A stretch of 64,000 nt of DNA from Streptosporangium sandarakinum (GTDB lineage Bacteria > Actinomycetota > Actinomycetes > Streptosporangiales > Streptosporangiaceae): NCBI RefSeq assembly GCF_013409935.1, contig NZ_JACCCO010000002.1:992001-1056000 (forward strand), read 5' to 3'. The notes under the pieces are model-generated. The model saw only the letters and a list, made by a program, of their open reading frames with translations, ran no database searches and was not told where the DNA came from. This document shows, one piece after another, positions 1 to 8,319 of this stretch. The position numbers were made by a program, and so were the translations under genes. How positions within the stretch are numbered: position 1 is the stretch's first letter; each line of letters opens with the position of its first letter.

Positions 1-981
1 GACATCGACACCTCGCTGCGCAGCCTGGTGCTGGGCGCCGAGCAGTCCAACACCTCCCTGGTGTACGGCGAGACCTACATCTGCAAGCTGTTCCGCCGGC
101 TGATCCCCGGCGTCAACCCCGAGCTGGAGATCGTCCGCGCCCTGGCCGCCCGCGACGCCCAGCACATCGCGCGGCCGTACGGCTGGATCGAGACCGACCT
201 GGACGGCGTGCCGACCACGCTGGCGATCACGCAGGAGTTCCTGTCGACCGCCAACGACGGCTGGGCCCTGGCGCTGGCCAGCGTCCGCGACCTCTACGCC
301 AGCCTCACCCCCTCGGCCTCGGAGGCGGGCGGCGACTTCAGCTCCGAGTCCTACCGCCTCGGCGTGGCCACCGCCGAGATCCACAGCGAACTGGCCGCGA
401 CCTTCCCGACCTCGGTGATGGAGGCCCACGAGGTCAAGCAGCTCATCGAGGACCAGCGCCGCCGCCTGATCCAGATGGTCGAGGAGGTGCCCGAGCTGGG
501 CCGCCACGCCCACGTGGTCCAGGAGGCCTATCAGCGGGTCGCCGACACCGCCTACGAGATCCCGGTCCAGCGGGTCCACGGCGACTATCACCTGGGCCAG
601 GTGATGCGCACCCCGACCGACTGGATCGTCCTCGACTTCGAGGGCGAGCCCGGCCAGCCCCTGGAGGAGCGCCGGGCCCTGTCCTCGCCGCTGCGGGACG
701 TGGCGGGCATGCTGCGCTCGTTCGACTACGCCGCCCGCCACCTGCTGGCGGGGCACCCGCGGGCGGAGGAGCTCTATCCGCGGGCCGTGGAGTGGGCCGA
801 GCTGAACCGCTCGTCGTTCCTCGCCGGGTACTCCGCGGGCGGCGGGCGCCTCCAGGCCCAGGACGCGGTCCTGCTGCGGGCGCTGGAGATGATGAAGGCG
901 GTCTACGAGGTCGGTTACGAGGCGCGCAACCGCCCCACCTGGCTGCCCATCCCCATGGCCGCCTTCCAGGCCGAACGCTGA
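1..981 (+). CDS. mak: Maltokinase, 5' end missing (Mak/Pep2-type)
   Basis: The reading frame is open from the first base, so the gene begins outside the window; 326 C-terminal residues are visible. It phosphorylates maltose with ATP to maltose 1-phosphate, the donor for GlgE in alpha-glucan synthesis. The kinase-like fold is shown by VHGDYHLGQ (catalytic loop) near nt 568-600 and the metal-binding IVLDFEGEPG stretch near 625-655, followed by the family-typical PLEERR and SPLRDVAGMLRSFDYA segments. In most actinomycetes glgE-treS-mak-glgB are contiguous; here the next gene is a lectin and glgB lies 20.6 kb downstream. An N-terminal TreS fusion cannot be judged from this window. Confidence 0.9.
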   Translation, partial: DIDTSLRSLVLGAEQSNTSLVYGETYICKLFRRLIPGVNPELEIVRALAARDAQHIARPYGWIETDLDGVPTTLAITQEFLSTANDGWALALASVRDLYASLTPSASEAGGDFSSESYRLGVATAEIHSELAATFPTSVMEAHEVKQLIEDQRRRLIQMVEEVPELGRHAHVVQEAYQRVADTAYEIPVQRVHGDYHLGQVMRTPTDWIVLDFEGEPGQPLEERRALSSPLRDVAGMLRSFDYAARHLLAGHPRAEELYPRAVEWAELNRSSFLAGYSAGGGRLQAQDAVLLRALEMMKAVYEVGYEARNRPTWLPIPMAAFQAER

Positions 982-1135
982 GGACATTCCCCCGGAAACC
1001 CGCGAGAAATTCGCGAATCAGCTCGAACTCGCCACCCCATGCGGTCGTCTCACGGTTGGAGACACCACGTGAGCCGGATCTTCCGCGGCTCACATGGCCA
1101 ACGAGAATCGCTCAGGCGAGAACGGGGTGGCAAGG

Positions 1136-1696
1136 ATGGGAAAGAACCGTGTGCTCGGCGTCGTCGCGGCCTCGACGGTCATCGCGTCGGGCATCGCGCT
1201 CATGTCCGTGCCCGCGCACGCGTCCGCCGCGCACACGTCCGCCGCGCGGGCGTCGGCCGGGCACGCGTCGACAGCGCAGGCGTCGGGTGCCAAGCGGATC
1301 CAGATAGCCGGGTACGACCTGTGCCTCGACGTCAAGGACTTCGGCCCCAAGAACGGCGCGAAGGTCCAGCTGTGGAGCTGCAACAACAACGCCAACCAGC
1401 TCTGGACCAAGCACAGCGACGGCACGATCCGCAGCGCGCTCAACGGCAAGTGCCTCGACCTCAAGGACTTCAACCCCAAGGTGCGCGCGGTGGTGCAGTT
1501 GTGGAGCTGCACCACCGCCTCGAACCAGCGCTGGTACTCGGGCCGCACGGACTACAGCAAGAACGGCTACCGGAGCATCCGTAGCAGCATGAACGGCAAG
1601 TGCCTCGACGCCAAGGGCAAGGGACACAAGCCGGGCACGCCCATCCACATGTGGCGCTGCACCTCGGACTGGAACCAGTCCTTCCGCTGGGTCTGA
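1136..1696 (+). CDS. Secreted ricin-type beta-trefoil lectin
   Basis: A 186-residue exported protein. The ATG at 1136 is preferred over the in-frame ATG at 1094 because only it has a purine-rich ribosome site just upstream and it starts directly at a signal peptide (MGKNR, then a hydrophobic core ending PAHASA). A low-complexity Ala/Ser/His stretch follows, then one beta-trefoil domain of three similar units. Each unit carries C-L-D near its start and a Q/M-x-W-x-C motif (LCLDVKD...VQLWSC, CLDLKD...VQLWSC, CLDAKG...IHMWRC). It probably binds carbohydrate outside the cell; no catalytic domain is attached. A strong inverted repeat follows the stop codon. Confidence 0.88.
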   Translation: MGKNRVLGVVAASTVIASGIALMSVPAHASAAHTSAARASAGHASTAQASGAKRIQIAGYDLCLDVKDFGPKNGAKVQLWSCNNNANQLWTKHSDGTIRSALNGKCLDLKDFNPKVRAVVQLWSCTTASNQRWYSGRTDYSKNGYRSIRSSMNGKCLDAKGKGHKPGTPIHMWRCTSDWNQSFRWV

Positions 1697-1728
1697 CCGC
1701 GTCTCCGGCTCCTCCCGGTCGCCGGAGG

Positions 1729-1774
1729 CCCGCCCGTGGGACGCCACGTCATGACGCGGCGTCCCACGGGCGGG
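1729..1774 (+). terminator. Perfect 17-bp hairpin after the lectin gene
   Basis: The arms 1729-1745 and 1758-1774 are perfectly complementary over 17 bp with a 12-nt loop, starting 33 nt after the lectin stop codon. There is no T-run, as is common for high-GC actinomycete terminators. It may also end transcription arriving from the convergent merR gene. Confidence 0.7.
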
Positions 1775-1780
1775 TCCCAT

Positions 1781-1924
1781 ACCGCCGCAGGCACGGGGCC
1801 CGCCGCGCGGCACGGACGAGACGTGGGTCTCCACGGTCCACGCCGCCGCGGGCGCGGGGTTCACTGCGCGGCACGGACGAGACGAGGGCCTCCGGTCCGC
1901 ACCGCCGCGGGCGCGGGGTTCACC
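1781..1924. repeat. About 60-bp direct repeat, 2.4 copies
   Basis: Units at about 1781-1839 and 1840-1900, with a partial third at 1901-1924. They share a cgcggcacggacgagacg core and a ccgccgcgggcgcgggg core. The array fills the gap between the lectin gene and the 3' end of merR and does not look like coding sequence. Confidence 0.7.
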
Positions 1925-1929
1925 GGCGA

Positions 1930-2835
1930 TCAGGCGTGGGCGCGGAGCGCCGCGGCGAACCACTCGAACGCCGCGACCCGGGGCGGGAACGGCGGACGGT
2001 CGTTGAGGACGCCCATCAGCTCCCAGTACCGCTCCACCCGCCGGTCGCTGAACAGCTCCACCGTCTCGGCCATCCGGACCCGCTCCGCCGCGGGCACGTC
2101 CGCGCCGACGATCCGCTCCAGCGCGGCCCGGCCCTCGGCCGAGGCGGGGTCCAGCCCCCCCTCCACGGCGGCGCCCGCGTGCTCCGTCACCAGCGCGAAG
2201 TCGTAGGACGGGGGCTGGCCGGCCGCCGCGCCCGCCATGGCCATCTCGCGGACGCGGCGCTGGAACGACTCGTCACCGACGAGTTCGGCGAGTTCCACCC
2301 AGGCGTCCACCTGCTCGTCGGTCGGGTCGTCCGGCAGCTCCGCCGGCAACCGCCGCATCCCCAGCGCAATGCCGGCGCCCGGCGCGTCGGCGGGGATGCC
2401 CTCGAAGGCGCGGTCGACGAATTCGTCGATGACCCGCTGCCGTTCCCCGGCTGACAGGCGTGCCATGTCGTGCATGAGTCTCATCTCCTCGATCGTGCTT
2501 CCTCTGCGTGCGACCGACCGGAGCACCGCGCGCCGCACGCACAGGATGCGGATCTCCGCGTCCAGCGCCTCCGCGTGCGCCCTGGCGACGTCGGCGACGC
2601 CGCCCTGCCGGGCCAGCACCGACCGGACCGTCTCCAGGTCCAGCCCCAGTTCGCGGAGCGTCCGCACCAGGTCCAGCCGGGCCGCCGCCTCGACGTCGTA
2701 GAGCCGGTATCCCCCGGCCGAGCGGCCGGTCGGCGGCACGACGTCGATGTCGGACCAGAACCGGATGGTGCGCACCGGCAGGCCGGTACGGCGGGCGAGC
2801 TGTCCGATGGTGAACAGCTCCTCGTGGTCGTTCAC
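1930..2835 (-). CDS. MerR-family transcriptional regulator
   Basis: A 301-residue protein with an N-terminal MerR winged helix-turn-helix (FTIGQLARRTGLPVRTIRFW, residues about 8-27, then GYRLYD at about 42-47) and a coiled linker to about residue 115. The roughly 185-residue C-terminal part has no metal-binding Cys cluster and is probably an effector-binding or dimer domain of unknown ligand. The start is a GTG at 2835. A promoter with the 19-bp spacer typical of MerR targets lies directly upstream, its predicted transcription start falls on the GTG, and no ribosome site is present. The mRNA is therefore probably leaderless and the gene autoregulated. Confidence 0.88.
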   Translation of the reverse strand: MNDHEELFTIGQLARRTGLPVRTIRFWSDIDVVPPTGRSAGGYRLYDVEAAARLDLVRTLRELGLDLETVRSVLARQGGVADVARAHAEALDAEIRILCVRRAVLRSVARRGSTIEEMRLMHDMARLSAGERQRVIDEFVDRAFEGIPADAPGAGIALGMRRLPAELPDDPTDEQVDAWVELAELVGDESFQRRVREMAMAGAAAGQPPSYDFALVTEHAGAAVEGGLDPASAEGRAALERIVGADVPAAERVRMAETVELFSDRRVERYWELMGVLNDRPPFPPRVAAFEWFAAALRAHA

Positions 2836-2872
2836 AGGTTCAGCCTGAACCTTCCAGTGACTGGAGACTCAA
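2836..2872 (-). promoter_or_regulatory. MerR-type promoter/operator with 19-bp spacer
   Basis: On the minus strand: -35 TTGAGT (2872-2867), a 19-nt spacer (2866-2848), -10 CAGGCT (2847-2842). The spacer holds the dyad CCAGT-N-ACTGG (2854-2864), the place where MerR proteins untwist over-long spacers. A second perfect dyad AGGTTCAG-N-CTGAACCT spans 2836-2852, next to the GTG start. The layout implies autoregulation; the inducer is unknown. Confidence 0.7.
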
Positions 2873-3041
2873 AGGGTTTCCAGCGGATATTCCACCACCG
2901 GAAGCCCCGCATCGCCGGAGCCCGTCTGGGTCTTCCCCGGCCCGATCCGCCTCCGCACCCTCGGAAGTCCCGGCCCGCTCTGGTCCGCCTTCGCCGCGCC
3001 CCGAAGCCCCCGCCCCGATCCGGCGAGGACCGCCCGCCCGG

Positions 3042-3272
3042 CTATCGGCCGCGGCGGCGTTCGGCGCGCTTCCGCCGGAGGACCTCGCGCCGGTGCTCCT
3101 CCCGCGCCCGCTCCAGCAGGGCGGTCCCGTGCCGCATCAGGAACTCGTACAGCTCGGCGTCCGTGGGCTCGCTCCCCAGGACGAACCTCGTCGCGCGGAG
3201 CCCGCCGTCCCGGACGATCTCCAGCACGCCGACCCAGAACGAGCCCTCGAAATACACCGACAGCGAGACCAT
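3042..3272 (-). CDS. YjdF-like small protein (DUF2992 type)
   Basis: A 76-residue protein. The start at 3272 is chosen because GGGAGGG lies 5-6 nt upstream; a longer in-frame extension to 3437 has no family similarity. The N-terminal half (SLSVYFEGSFWVGVLEIV, then ATRFVLGSEPTDAELYEFL) matches the YjdF/DUF2992 family, whose Bacillus member is controlled by an azaaromatic-sensing riboswitch. The C-terminus is a basic Arg/Lys-rich tail. A small hairpin (3300-3307 with 3312-3319) lies in the leader on the coding strand, but I cannot recognise a yjdF aptamer. Function is unknown. Confidence 0.72.
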   Translation of the reverse strand: MVSLSVYFEGSFWVGVLEIVRDGGLRATRFVLGSEPTDAELYEFLMRHGTALLERAREEHRREVLRRKRAERRRGR

Positions 3273-3515
3273 GACGCCCTCCCATGAAGCATGCCGACGG
3301 GCGGCTCGGCTGAGCCGCCGTTCGGCACACCGGACATCCCTGGAGAGGGCGGATACGGAGAACCGCCGGCCGGAGCCGGCGGGTGTCCGGGCTACCAACC
3401 GGACCGCGTTTTCGTGTGCGCCGACATCGTACGCCACCGGTCCCGCCCTTGATCTCTCCGCCGTGACGGGTCGGCCTTCGCCTGGTGTGTCCGCCGATCG
3501 GGCCGGCGGCGCGGG

Positions 3516-4397
3516 TCAGAGCGCCCCGGCGTCCCGGGCGGTGTGGACGCTCGGGTGGATCGGCCGGAAACCCAGCTCGCGCCGGATCTTCGTGGTGTCG
3601 ACGATGCCCTCCCATGGGTCGTCGAGCGCCCGGCCCGCCATCCCTTCCGGCACAGGTTCGCCGTTGAGCCGGTGAAGCTCCAGCGCGGTGACGGGCGCGT
3701 CGTCGGCCACGTTGAACGTCTCGCCGTCCACGCCGCGCGCCGAGAGCGCCAGCGTCAGCGCCTGGGCGACGTCGGCGTGGTGGACCATGTGCAGGCGCCT
3801 GTGGGCGGCCCAGCCGCGCGCCCAGTGGAGCGACTCGGCGAGGTGCGGATCGCCGTCGCCGTAGACGAAGGACAGGCGGAGGACGCGCAGCGGCAGTCCC
3901 TCCGCCCGGTGCATCTCGCCGAGCGCCTTCTCGGCCTCGGCCTTGCTGCGCGGGTAGGCACCCGCGGGGGTGAGGATCTCGTCGGTCTCGGCGGCGGGCC
4001 GGCCGCGGCCCGCGTCGCGGGCGGGACCCGAGCCGTGGATGAAGTCCGCGCCGTAGACGAGGTTGGTGCTGGTGTAGACGAACCGGCCGACACCGGCCCG
4101 GAGCGCGGCGGCGGCCAGCTCGACCGTGGCGGTGTGGTTGACCGCGGCGGCCTCCTCGTCGGAGACGCCGCGGAAGGCCGCGCCGAGGTGGACGACCGCC
4201 TCGGCGCCCTTGAGCGCGCCGTCCAGGACGCCGGTGTCGCGCAGGTCGCCGACGACCACCTCGGCGCCGAGCCTGGCGAGCGGCTCGGCCCGTACGGCGT
4301 CGCGGACCAGCACGCGGACGGTTCCGGTCCGCTGGAGCAGCCGGGGGACGAACCTGCTGCCGACCCGGCCGGTCGCTCCGGTGACGAGAACGGTCAT
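3516..4397 (-). CDS. NAD(P)-dependent epimerase/dehydratase (extended SDR)
   Basis: A 293-residue soluble enzyme. It has the Rossmann nucleotide site VTGATGRVGSRF at residues 4-15, acidic G-D-L-R at the second strand, and the active-site pattern with YTSTNLVYG and YPRSK (Tyr-x3-Lys) near residues 150-155. AGGAG sits 6 nt before the ATG. The substrate is not deducible; the family covers nucleotide-sugar epimerases and atypical NADPH reductases. It is divergent from the MarR gene at 4632 and shares its palindromic operator, so it is probably the MarR target. Confidence 0.85.
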   Translation of the reverse strand: MTVLVTGATGRVGSRFVPRLLQRTGTVRVLVRDAVRAEPLARLGAEVVVGDLRDTGVLDGALKGAEAVVHLGAAFRGVSDEEAAAVNHTATVELAAAALRAGVGRFVYTSTNLVYGADFIHGSGPARDAGRGRPAAETDEILTPAGAYPRSKAEAEKALGEMHRAEGLPLRVLRLSFVYGDGDPHLAESLHWARGWAAHRRLHMVHHADVAQALTLALSARGVDGETFNVADDAPVTALELHRLNGEPVPEGMAGRALDDPWEGIVDTTKIRRELGFRPIHPSVHTARDAGAL

Positions 4398-4594
4398 GGG
4401 GACTCCTCGCTGTGGGGGTGGGTCGCGCTCCGCCGGTGTTCCGCCGCGCTGCCGGGATCGCCCCCGGCTGTCGGCGCCTCCGGTCGTTCCCCCCGCGCCA
4501 GGGCGCTTCGCCGGAGCGCGGGGACCGCCGGAGCACGGCGTGAAGCTCTGATGCTCCGAACGATAGCAGGTACTTTGATGTATCCAACATTATG

Positions 4595-4617
4595 ATCCAT
4601 CCAATATTTGGATGGAT
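4595..4617. promoter_or_regulatory. Palindromic operator between epimerase and marR
   Basis: Perfect dyad ATCCATCCAA-N3-TTGGATGGAT (10-3-10). It begins 15 nt before the preferred marR start at 4632. A half-site-like TATCCAACAT occurs at 4581-4590. The size and placement fit a MarR dimer site controlling both divergent genes. Confidence 0.75.
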
Positions 4618-4631
4618 GCGACGGACGTACC

Positions 4632-5087
4632 ATGGTCACCATGGAACGACGGGACCCTGAGCAGGACGAACGGCTCAGGTCGGAGATCTGGGAAGCCCTG
4701 TACGACTTCTTCATGGCCGAGCACGAGCGCAACCTGGAGGCCGTCGCCGAGCTGGGCGTCAGCCCGGGAGACCTCAAGGCCCTCATGCGGCTTGTCCCGG
4801 GCCGCGGCGAGCCGATGCGCGCGCTCGCCGACATGTGGCGGTGCGACGCCTCGACCGTGACCTGGATCGTCGACCGGCTGCAGAAGCAGGGCTACGTCGA
4901 ACGCCGGCCCCACCCGACCGACCGGCGCGTCAAGGTCGTGGCCCTGAGCGCCGGGGGCGAGGAGCTGCGGGAACGGATGCTCCGGCGTCTCTACCGGCCG
5001 CCCGCCGTACTGTCGGAGCTCCCCCCCGGCGAACTGGCGGCGTTGCACCGGGTGGCGGCACGCCTGGCGCCGCCCGCGGATCAATAA
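4632..5087 (+). CDS. MarR-family regulator
   Basis: A 151-residue winged-helix repressor. Recognition region: MRALADMWRCDASTVTWIVDRL; wing: GYVERRPHPTDRRVKVVALS, the family's DxR wing signature. Starts at 4632 and 4641 are both plausible; an upstream TTG at 4608 lies inside the operator and is rejected. The adjacent perfect dyad and the divergent epimerase gene imply negative autoregulation and control of the epimerase, released by an unknown small ligand. Confidence 0.88.
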   Translation: MVTMERRDPEQDERLRSEIWEALYDFFMAEHERNLEAVAELGVSPGDLKALMRLVPGRGEPMRALADMWRCDASTVTWIVDRLQKQGYVERRPHPTDRRVKVVALSAGGEELRERMLRRLYRPPAVLSELPPGELAALHRVAARLAPPADQ

Positions 5088-5293
5088 GCACATAAGCGAA
5101 AAATCACCGCGATCTCGACTGATATCCGAAAACGGCCTCCTCTTTCACGAACATTCGTCACACTCTGGATGTCATCGCATACGGAGCGCTTCCGCTCCCC
5201 CGCCCGGCTTCCGCCGCGCCCGGGAGCGGCGGGCCGCCCGCGCGGTGGCCGCCGAGTCGTTCTTCGCCGCGCAGGCGGCACGAAGGAGGAGAC

Positions 5294-6232
5294 ATGTCCC
5301 CCCAGCCAGGCACCGCGCCGGGCCGTACCCGCCGAACACCCCTGGTGGCAGGCGTCCTGCTGACCCTGCTGGCCGCCACCGTCCTGACCGGCCCGCGGAC
5401 CGCGGCAGCCGCCGTCGCCGCCACGACCACCATCGGGGAGCCGGGACACATCACGCTCACCGCCCCGAAGACGGTCGACGCCGGCGCCGAGGCCCTGCTG
5501 GACGTCAACTACGCCAACACCTCCGGCCGCCCGGTCGTCTCGGCCACGGTGACCGTCACCTTCGCCCCCGAGGCCGACGGCAGTCTCAGCGCTGACAGGT
5601 TCTCCTGGTGGTCGCCCGATCCCGAGCACCACACCGGCACGGTCATCGGCGACGCCGCGAACCGCACGATCACCGTCACCCTGCGCGACCTCGCGCCCGG
5701 CGCCGCGAACCGCACCGTGGTCTACGTCCCGTTCAAGGGCACGGCGTCCGGCCGGGCGCCCCTGAGCGCCGCTCTCGTCGAGACCTTCGCGGACGGGCCC
5801 GCCGCCACCGACCTCGGCGGCCTGACGATCGACGCCGTCTCCGCCACGAACCTCGCCGTCTCGCTGGACGCCTCCCCCAAGGGCCTGGGCGTCTCCCACG
5901 CCACCTTCACCGCGACCGTCACCAACCGGGGACCCGCCGCCACGACCGCGGCGCGGCTGCGTCTCACCTACCCCTCGGCGTTCACCGGGCCGAGCGCCCC
6001 GGGCTGCGCCGTGGACGGCGCGGCGCGCACCGTCACCTGCGACCTCGGCGTCATCCCCGCGGGCGGCTCGGTGACCAGGTCCCTGGGCCTCTACACCCGG
6101 CTCCTCGTCATCAGCGGCCGCCTCACCGTCACCGCCTCCCGCCTCGACAGCGCCCCCGCCGACCCCCAGCCGTCCGACGACACGGCGTCGGCCGGCTGCA
6201 CCGCCATCACCGGCCTCCTCGTCCGCTGCTGA
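5294..6232 (+). CDS. Secreted DUF11/CARDB-like repeat protein
   Basis: A 312-residue exported protein with a textbook AAGGAGGAG ribosome site. The Tat-like or long Sec signal (RTRR, then LVAGVLLTLLAATVLTG, cleavage near AAAA) is followed by two beta-rich domains. The first is at about 45-155 (VNYANTSGRPVVSATVTVTF). The second, at about 185-290, has the DUF11 signature LAVSLDASP...FTATVTNRGPAATTAARLRLTYP, Cys residues in GCAVDG and VTCDLG, and a final Cys pair. Such proteins are cell-surface or secreted Ig-like spacers; there is no sorting signal. It is a single gene followed by a hairpin. Confidence 0.78.
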   Translation: MSPQPGTAPGRTRRTPLVAGVLLTLLAATVLTGPRTAAAAVAATTTIGEPGHITLTAPKTVDAGAEALLDVNYANTSGRPVVSATVTVTFAPEADGSLSADRFSWWSPDPEHHTGTVIGDAANRTITVTLRDLAPGAANRTVVYVPFKGTASGRAPLSAALVETFADGPAATDLGGLTIDAVSATNLAVSLDASPKGLGVSHATFTATVTNRGPAATTAARLRLTYPSAFTGPSAPGCAVDGAARTVTCDLGVIPAGGSVTRSLGLYTRLLVISGRLTVTASRLDSAPADPQPSDDTASAGCTAITGLLVRC

Positions 6233-6256
6233 CCCCGTCCCGGCCCGTCACTCCTT

Positions 6257-6288
6257 CGGCGCGCCCGCGGCATCCGGCTGGCGCGCCG
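6257..6288 (+). terminator. Hairpin after the DUF11 gene
   Basis: Perfect 9-bp arms CGGCGCGCC (6257-6265) and GGCGCGCCG (6280-6288) with a 14-nt loop, 24 nt after the stop codon. There is no T-run. Confidence 0.55.
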
Positions 6289-6370
6289 TACCGGCCCCCT
6301 CCGCTCACATGGGGAAACATGGCCGTCACATTACGCAACCGATCGCGAAGATCATGATTGGCTGGCCGCC

Positions 6371-7909
6371 ATGATATTGACCAAGGGTCTTGCCGCGATC
6401 GGAGTGGCGGTCGCGGTCGCCGGGGCACCGGCGTGGACGGGCGCGCAGGCCGCCGACGACGGACAGGACACGATCGCGCGGGTCGAGGCGTACCTCGACA
6501 GCGTCCGCCACGAGCCCGGCCGGCTCGGGGAGTTCGTCGCCGACCTGCCCAAGGGCACCGACCTGCACACCCACCTGTCCGGCGCCGTGCCCACCGGGTA
6601 TCTGCTCAGCTCCGCCATGCGCGACGGCCTGTGCTTCGACACCGCCTCCCTCGCCGCGTCGGCGCCGCCGTGCGGCGACGGGCAGCGACCGGTGCGCGAC
6701 GCGGCCACCGACCCGCGCCTCGCCGACGACATCGTGCGGGCCTGGTCCATGCGGGGCTTCACCCCCGGCAAGGAGTCGGGCCACGACCACTTCTTCTCGG
6801 CGTTCGGCAGGTTCGGGGCGGCGACCTCCCACAAGGGGGAGATGCTGGCGATCCTCGCCTCCCGGGCCGCCGCCCAGCGGGAGTTCACGCTGGAGGTCAT
6901 GCTGTCCCGCCAGTCGGGGGCCGTCCAGGAGCTCGTCAAGAAGGTCGGCGGCGACACCTCCGACCTGGCGGGACTGCGCGACCGGCTGCTCGCCGACGGC
7001 GCGATGGCGGGCATCGTCAAGGCCGCCCGCGCCGACGCCGACACCGACATCGCCCAGATGCGCAAGGAGCTGCGCTGCGACGGCGAAGACGCCGACCCCG
7101 GCTGCACGCTGCCGCTGCGCTTTCTCCTCCAGGTCACCCGCACCGCCCCACCCGAGGTGGTCTTCGCCCAGATGCTGCTGGGCTTCGAGCTGGCCAAGGC
7201 CGACGAGCGCTACGTCGGCGTCAACCTCGTCGCCCCCGAGGACGACCCGGTCGCGCTGCGCGACTACCGGCTGCACATGCGCATGCTCGACCACCTGCGC
7301 GGCCTCTACCCGGAGGCGCACATCAGCCTGCACGCCGGCGAGCTGACCCCCGGCCTGGCACCGGACGCGGACCTGAAGTTCCACGTCCGCGAGGCCGTGA
7401 AGACCGGCCACGCCGAACGCGTCGGGCACGGCGCCGGCATCCGCGGCGAGGACGACCCGGCCGGGCTCATGGCCGACATGGCCCGCGAGCACGTCCTCGT
7501 CGAGATCGCCCTCACCAGCAACTGCCAGATCCTCCAGGTCTGCGGGGACGGCCATCCGTTCATGGAGTACCGCCGGGCGGGCGTGCCCGTCGCCCTCGTC
7601 ACCGACGACGCCGGCATCGAGCACACCGACCTGGCCGGCGAGTACCTCCGGGCGATCACCCAGTACGGCCTGCGCTACGCCGACCTGAAGACCCTGGCCC
7701 GCACCGCCCTCGACCACAGCTTCCTGCAGGGCGGCAGCCTCTGGCGGGCGCCGGACGACCACACCCCGGTGCCGGAGTGCGCGGGCTCCCCGCTCGGCGG
7801 CGACCCGGCTCCGTCCTGCCTGGCCGTACTGAAGAAGAGCCCCAAGGCCTCGGCCGAGTGGCGGCAGGAGGCCGCCTTCACCGCCTTCGAGGACCGCTAC
7901 GACGGCTGA
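6371..7909 (+). CDS. Secreted adenosine deaminase-family enzyme
   Basis: A 512-residue exported metal-dependent hydrolase. The signal peptide spans about residues 1-27 (ending GAQAAD). Zinc ligands are in DLHTHLSG (His66 and His68), later LHAGEL, and the RVGHGAGI segment. The catalytic NxQ-type region ALTSNCQI and the distal VTDDAGI motif follow in the order known for adenosine deaminases. It is longer than cytosolic enzymes (about 340 residues), with extra N-terminal sequence as in secreted ADGF-type deaminases. It probably converts extracellular adenosine or deoxyadenosine to inosine and ammonia for salvage. There is no strong ribosome site before the ATG. The gene stands alone and ends 103 nt before a strong terminator. 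Confidence 0.87.
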   Translation: MILTKGLAAIGVAVAVAGAPAWTGAQAADDGQDTIARVEAYLDSVRHEPGRLGEFVADLPKGTDLHTHLSGAVPTGYLLSSAMRDGLCFDTASLAASAPPCGDGQRPVRDAATDPRLADDIVRAWSMRGFTPGKESGHDHFFSAFGRFGAATSHKGEMLAILASRAAAQREFTLEVMLSRQSGAVQELVKKVGGDTSDLAGLRDRLLADGAMAGIVKAARADADTDIAQMRKELRCDGEDADPGCTLPLRFLLQVTRTAPPEVVFAQMLLGFELAKADERYVGVNLVAPEDDPVALRDYRLHMRMLDHLRGLYPEAHISLHAGELTPGLAPDADLKFHVREAVKTGHAERVGHGAGIRGEDDPAGLMADMAREHVLVEIALTSNCQILQVCGDGHPFMEYRRAGVPVALVTDDAGIEHTDLAGEYLRAITQYGLRYADLKTLARTALDHSFLQGGSLWRAPDDHTPVPECAGSPLGGDPAPSCLAVLKKSPKASAEWRQEAAFTAFEDRYDG

Positions 7910-8011
7910 CCCGCCGTCCCGCCGTCACTGACGGACCGCCGTCGGCGACGGCGGGGCCTCCGCGACGAGGCCGGCCCGATCGACGGCGATGACGTTCCCC
8001 GAGTCCCACCC

Positions 8012-8057
8012 GGGCCGTCCGCCGGACATCCACGCGATGCCCGGCGGACGGCCCTTT
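8012..8057 (+). terminator. Strong rho-independent terminator
   Basis: Perfect 14-bp stem (8012-8025 with 8041-8054), a 15-nt loop, then TTT. It lies downstream of the adenosine deaminase gene and would also insulate the toxin-antitoxin locus. Confidence 0.8.
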
Positions 8058-8299
8058 CAGCGTGCGGGCCGTTGGGAAGGCTTCAGAGCGGGAGTCGCAC
8101 GCGGCCGGAGCCGCTCCCGCCGGGATCGAAGCGGGCGCGAGGCATTTGCCGGCCGACGCCTAGAGAGCTTCCCCACACAGGTCTGCGGCCGGACCGTGCC
8201 TGGCCGACGACGCCCCCACCGCCTGAAGCTCCAGCCCACGGACGTCTTCAGGCCGGGAATTCGACACGGGTAACAAGAAAAGCGCTCCCTTGCTGCAAA

Positions 8300-8317
8300 C
8301 TTAATGCCAGGGTTAAG
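8300..8317. promoter_or_regulatory. Possible HigA operator
   Basis: Short inverted repeat CTTAA-N8-TTAAG just before the toxin reading frame, in a locally AT-rich patch. Toxin-antitoxin operons of this type are usually repressed by the antitoxin at such a site. The evidence is weak. Confidence 0.35.
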
Positions 8318-8319
8318 CT

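Larger units (their letters stand above)
7910..8319. other. 410-nt non-coding stretch with several hairpins
   Basis: Holds the terminator at 8012-8057, a 7-bp inverted repeat (8088-8094 with 8114-8120), an 8-bp inverted repeat GCCTGAAG/CTTCAGGC (8221-8228 with 8246-8253), and the presumed promoter of the toxin-antitoxin pair near its right end. Base composition drops toward AT just before 8320. I see no convincing gene. Confidence 0.5.

Noticed and set aside
3273..3515. yjdF riboswitch upstream of the YjdF-like gene
   Set aside because: Only one short hairpin is visible; I cannot match the conserved aptamer elements and no long leader is evident.
2869..4590. Long open frames opposite or out of phase with clear genes, for example 2869-4590 minus, 21573-23729 minus and 26950-28908 minus
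   Set aside because: They are Arg/Pro/Gly-rich shadows caused by the third-position GC bias, with no domain similarity, signal or ribosome site.
8221..8253. Third IS200/IS605-type end (GCCTGAAG/CTTCAGGC inverted repeat)
   Set aside because: The loop is 17 nt, the flanks do not match the 44-bp ends at 12601 and 63089, and the terminal GTCAA is missing.
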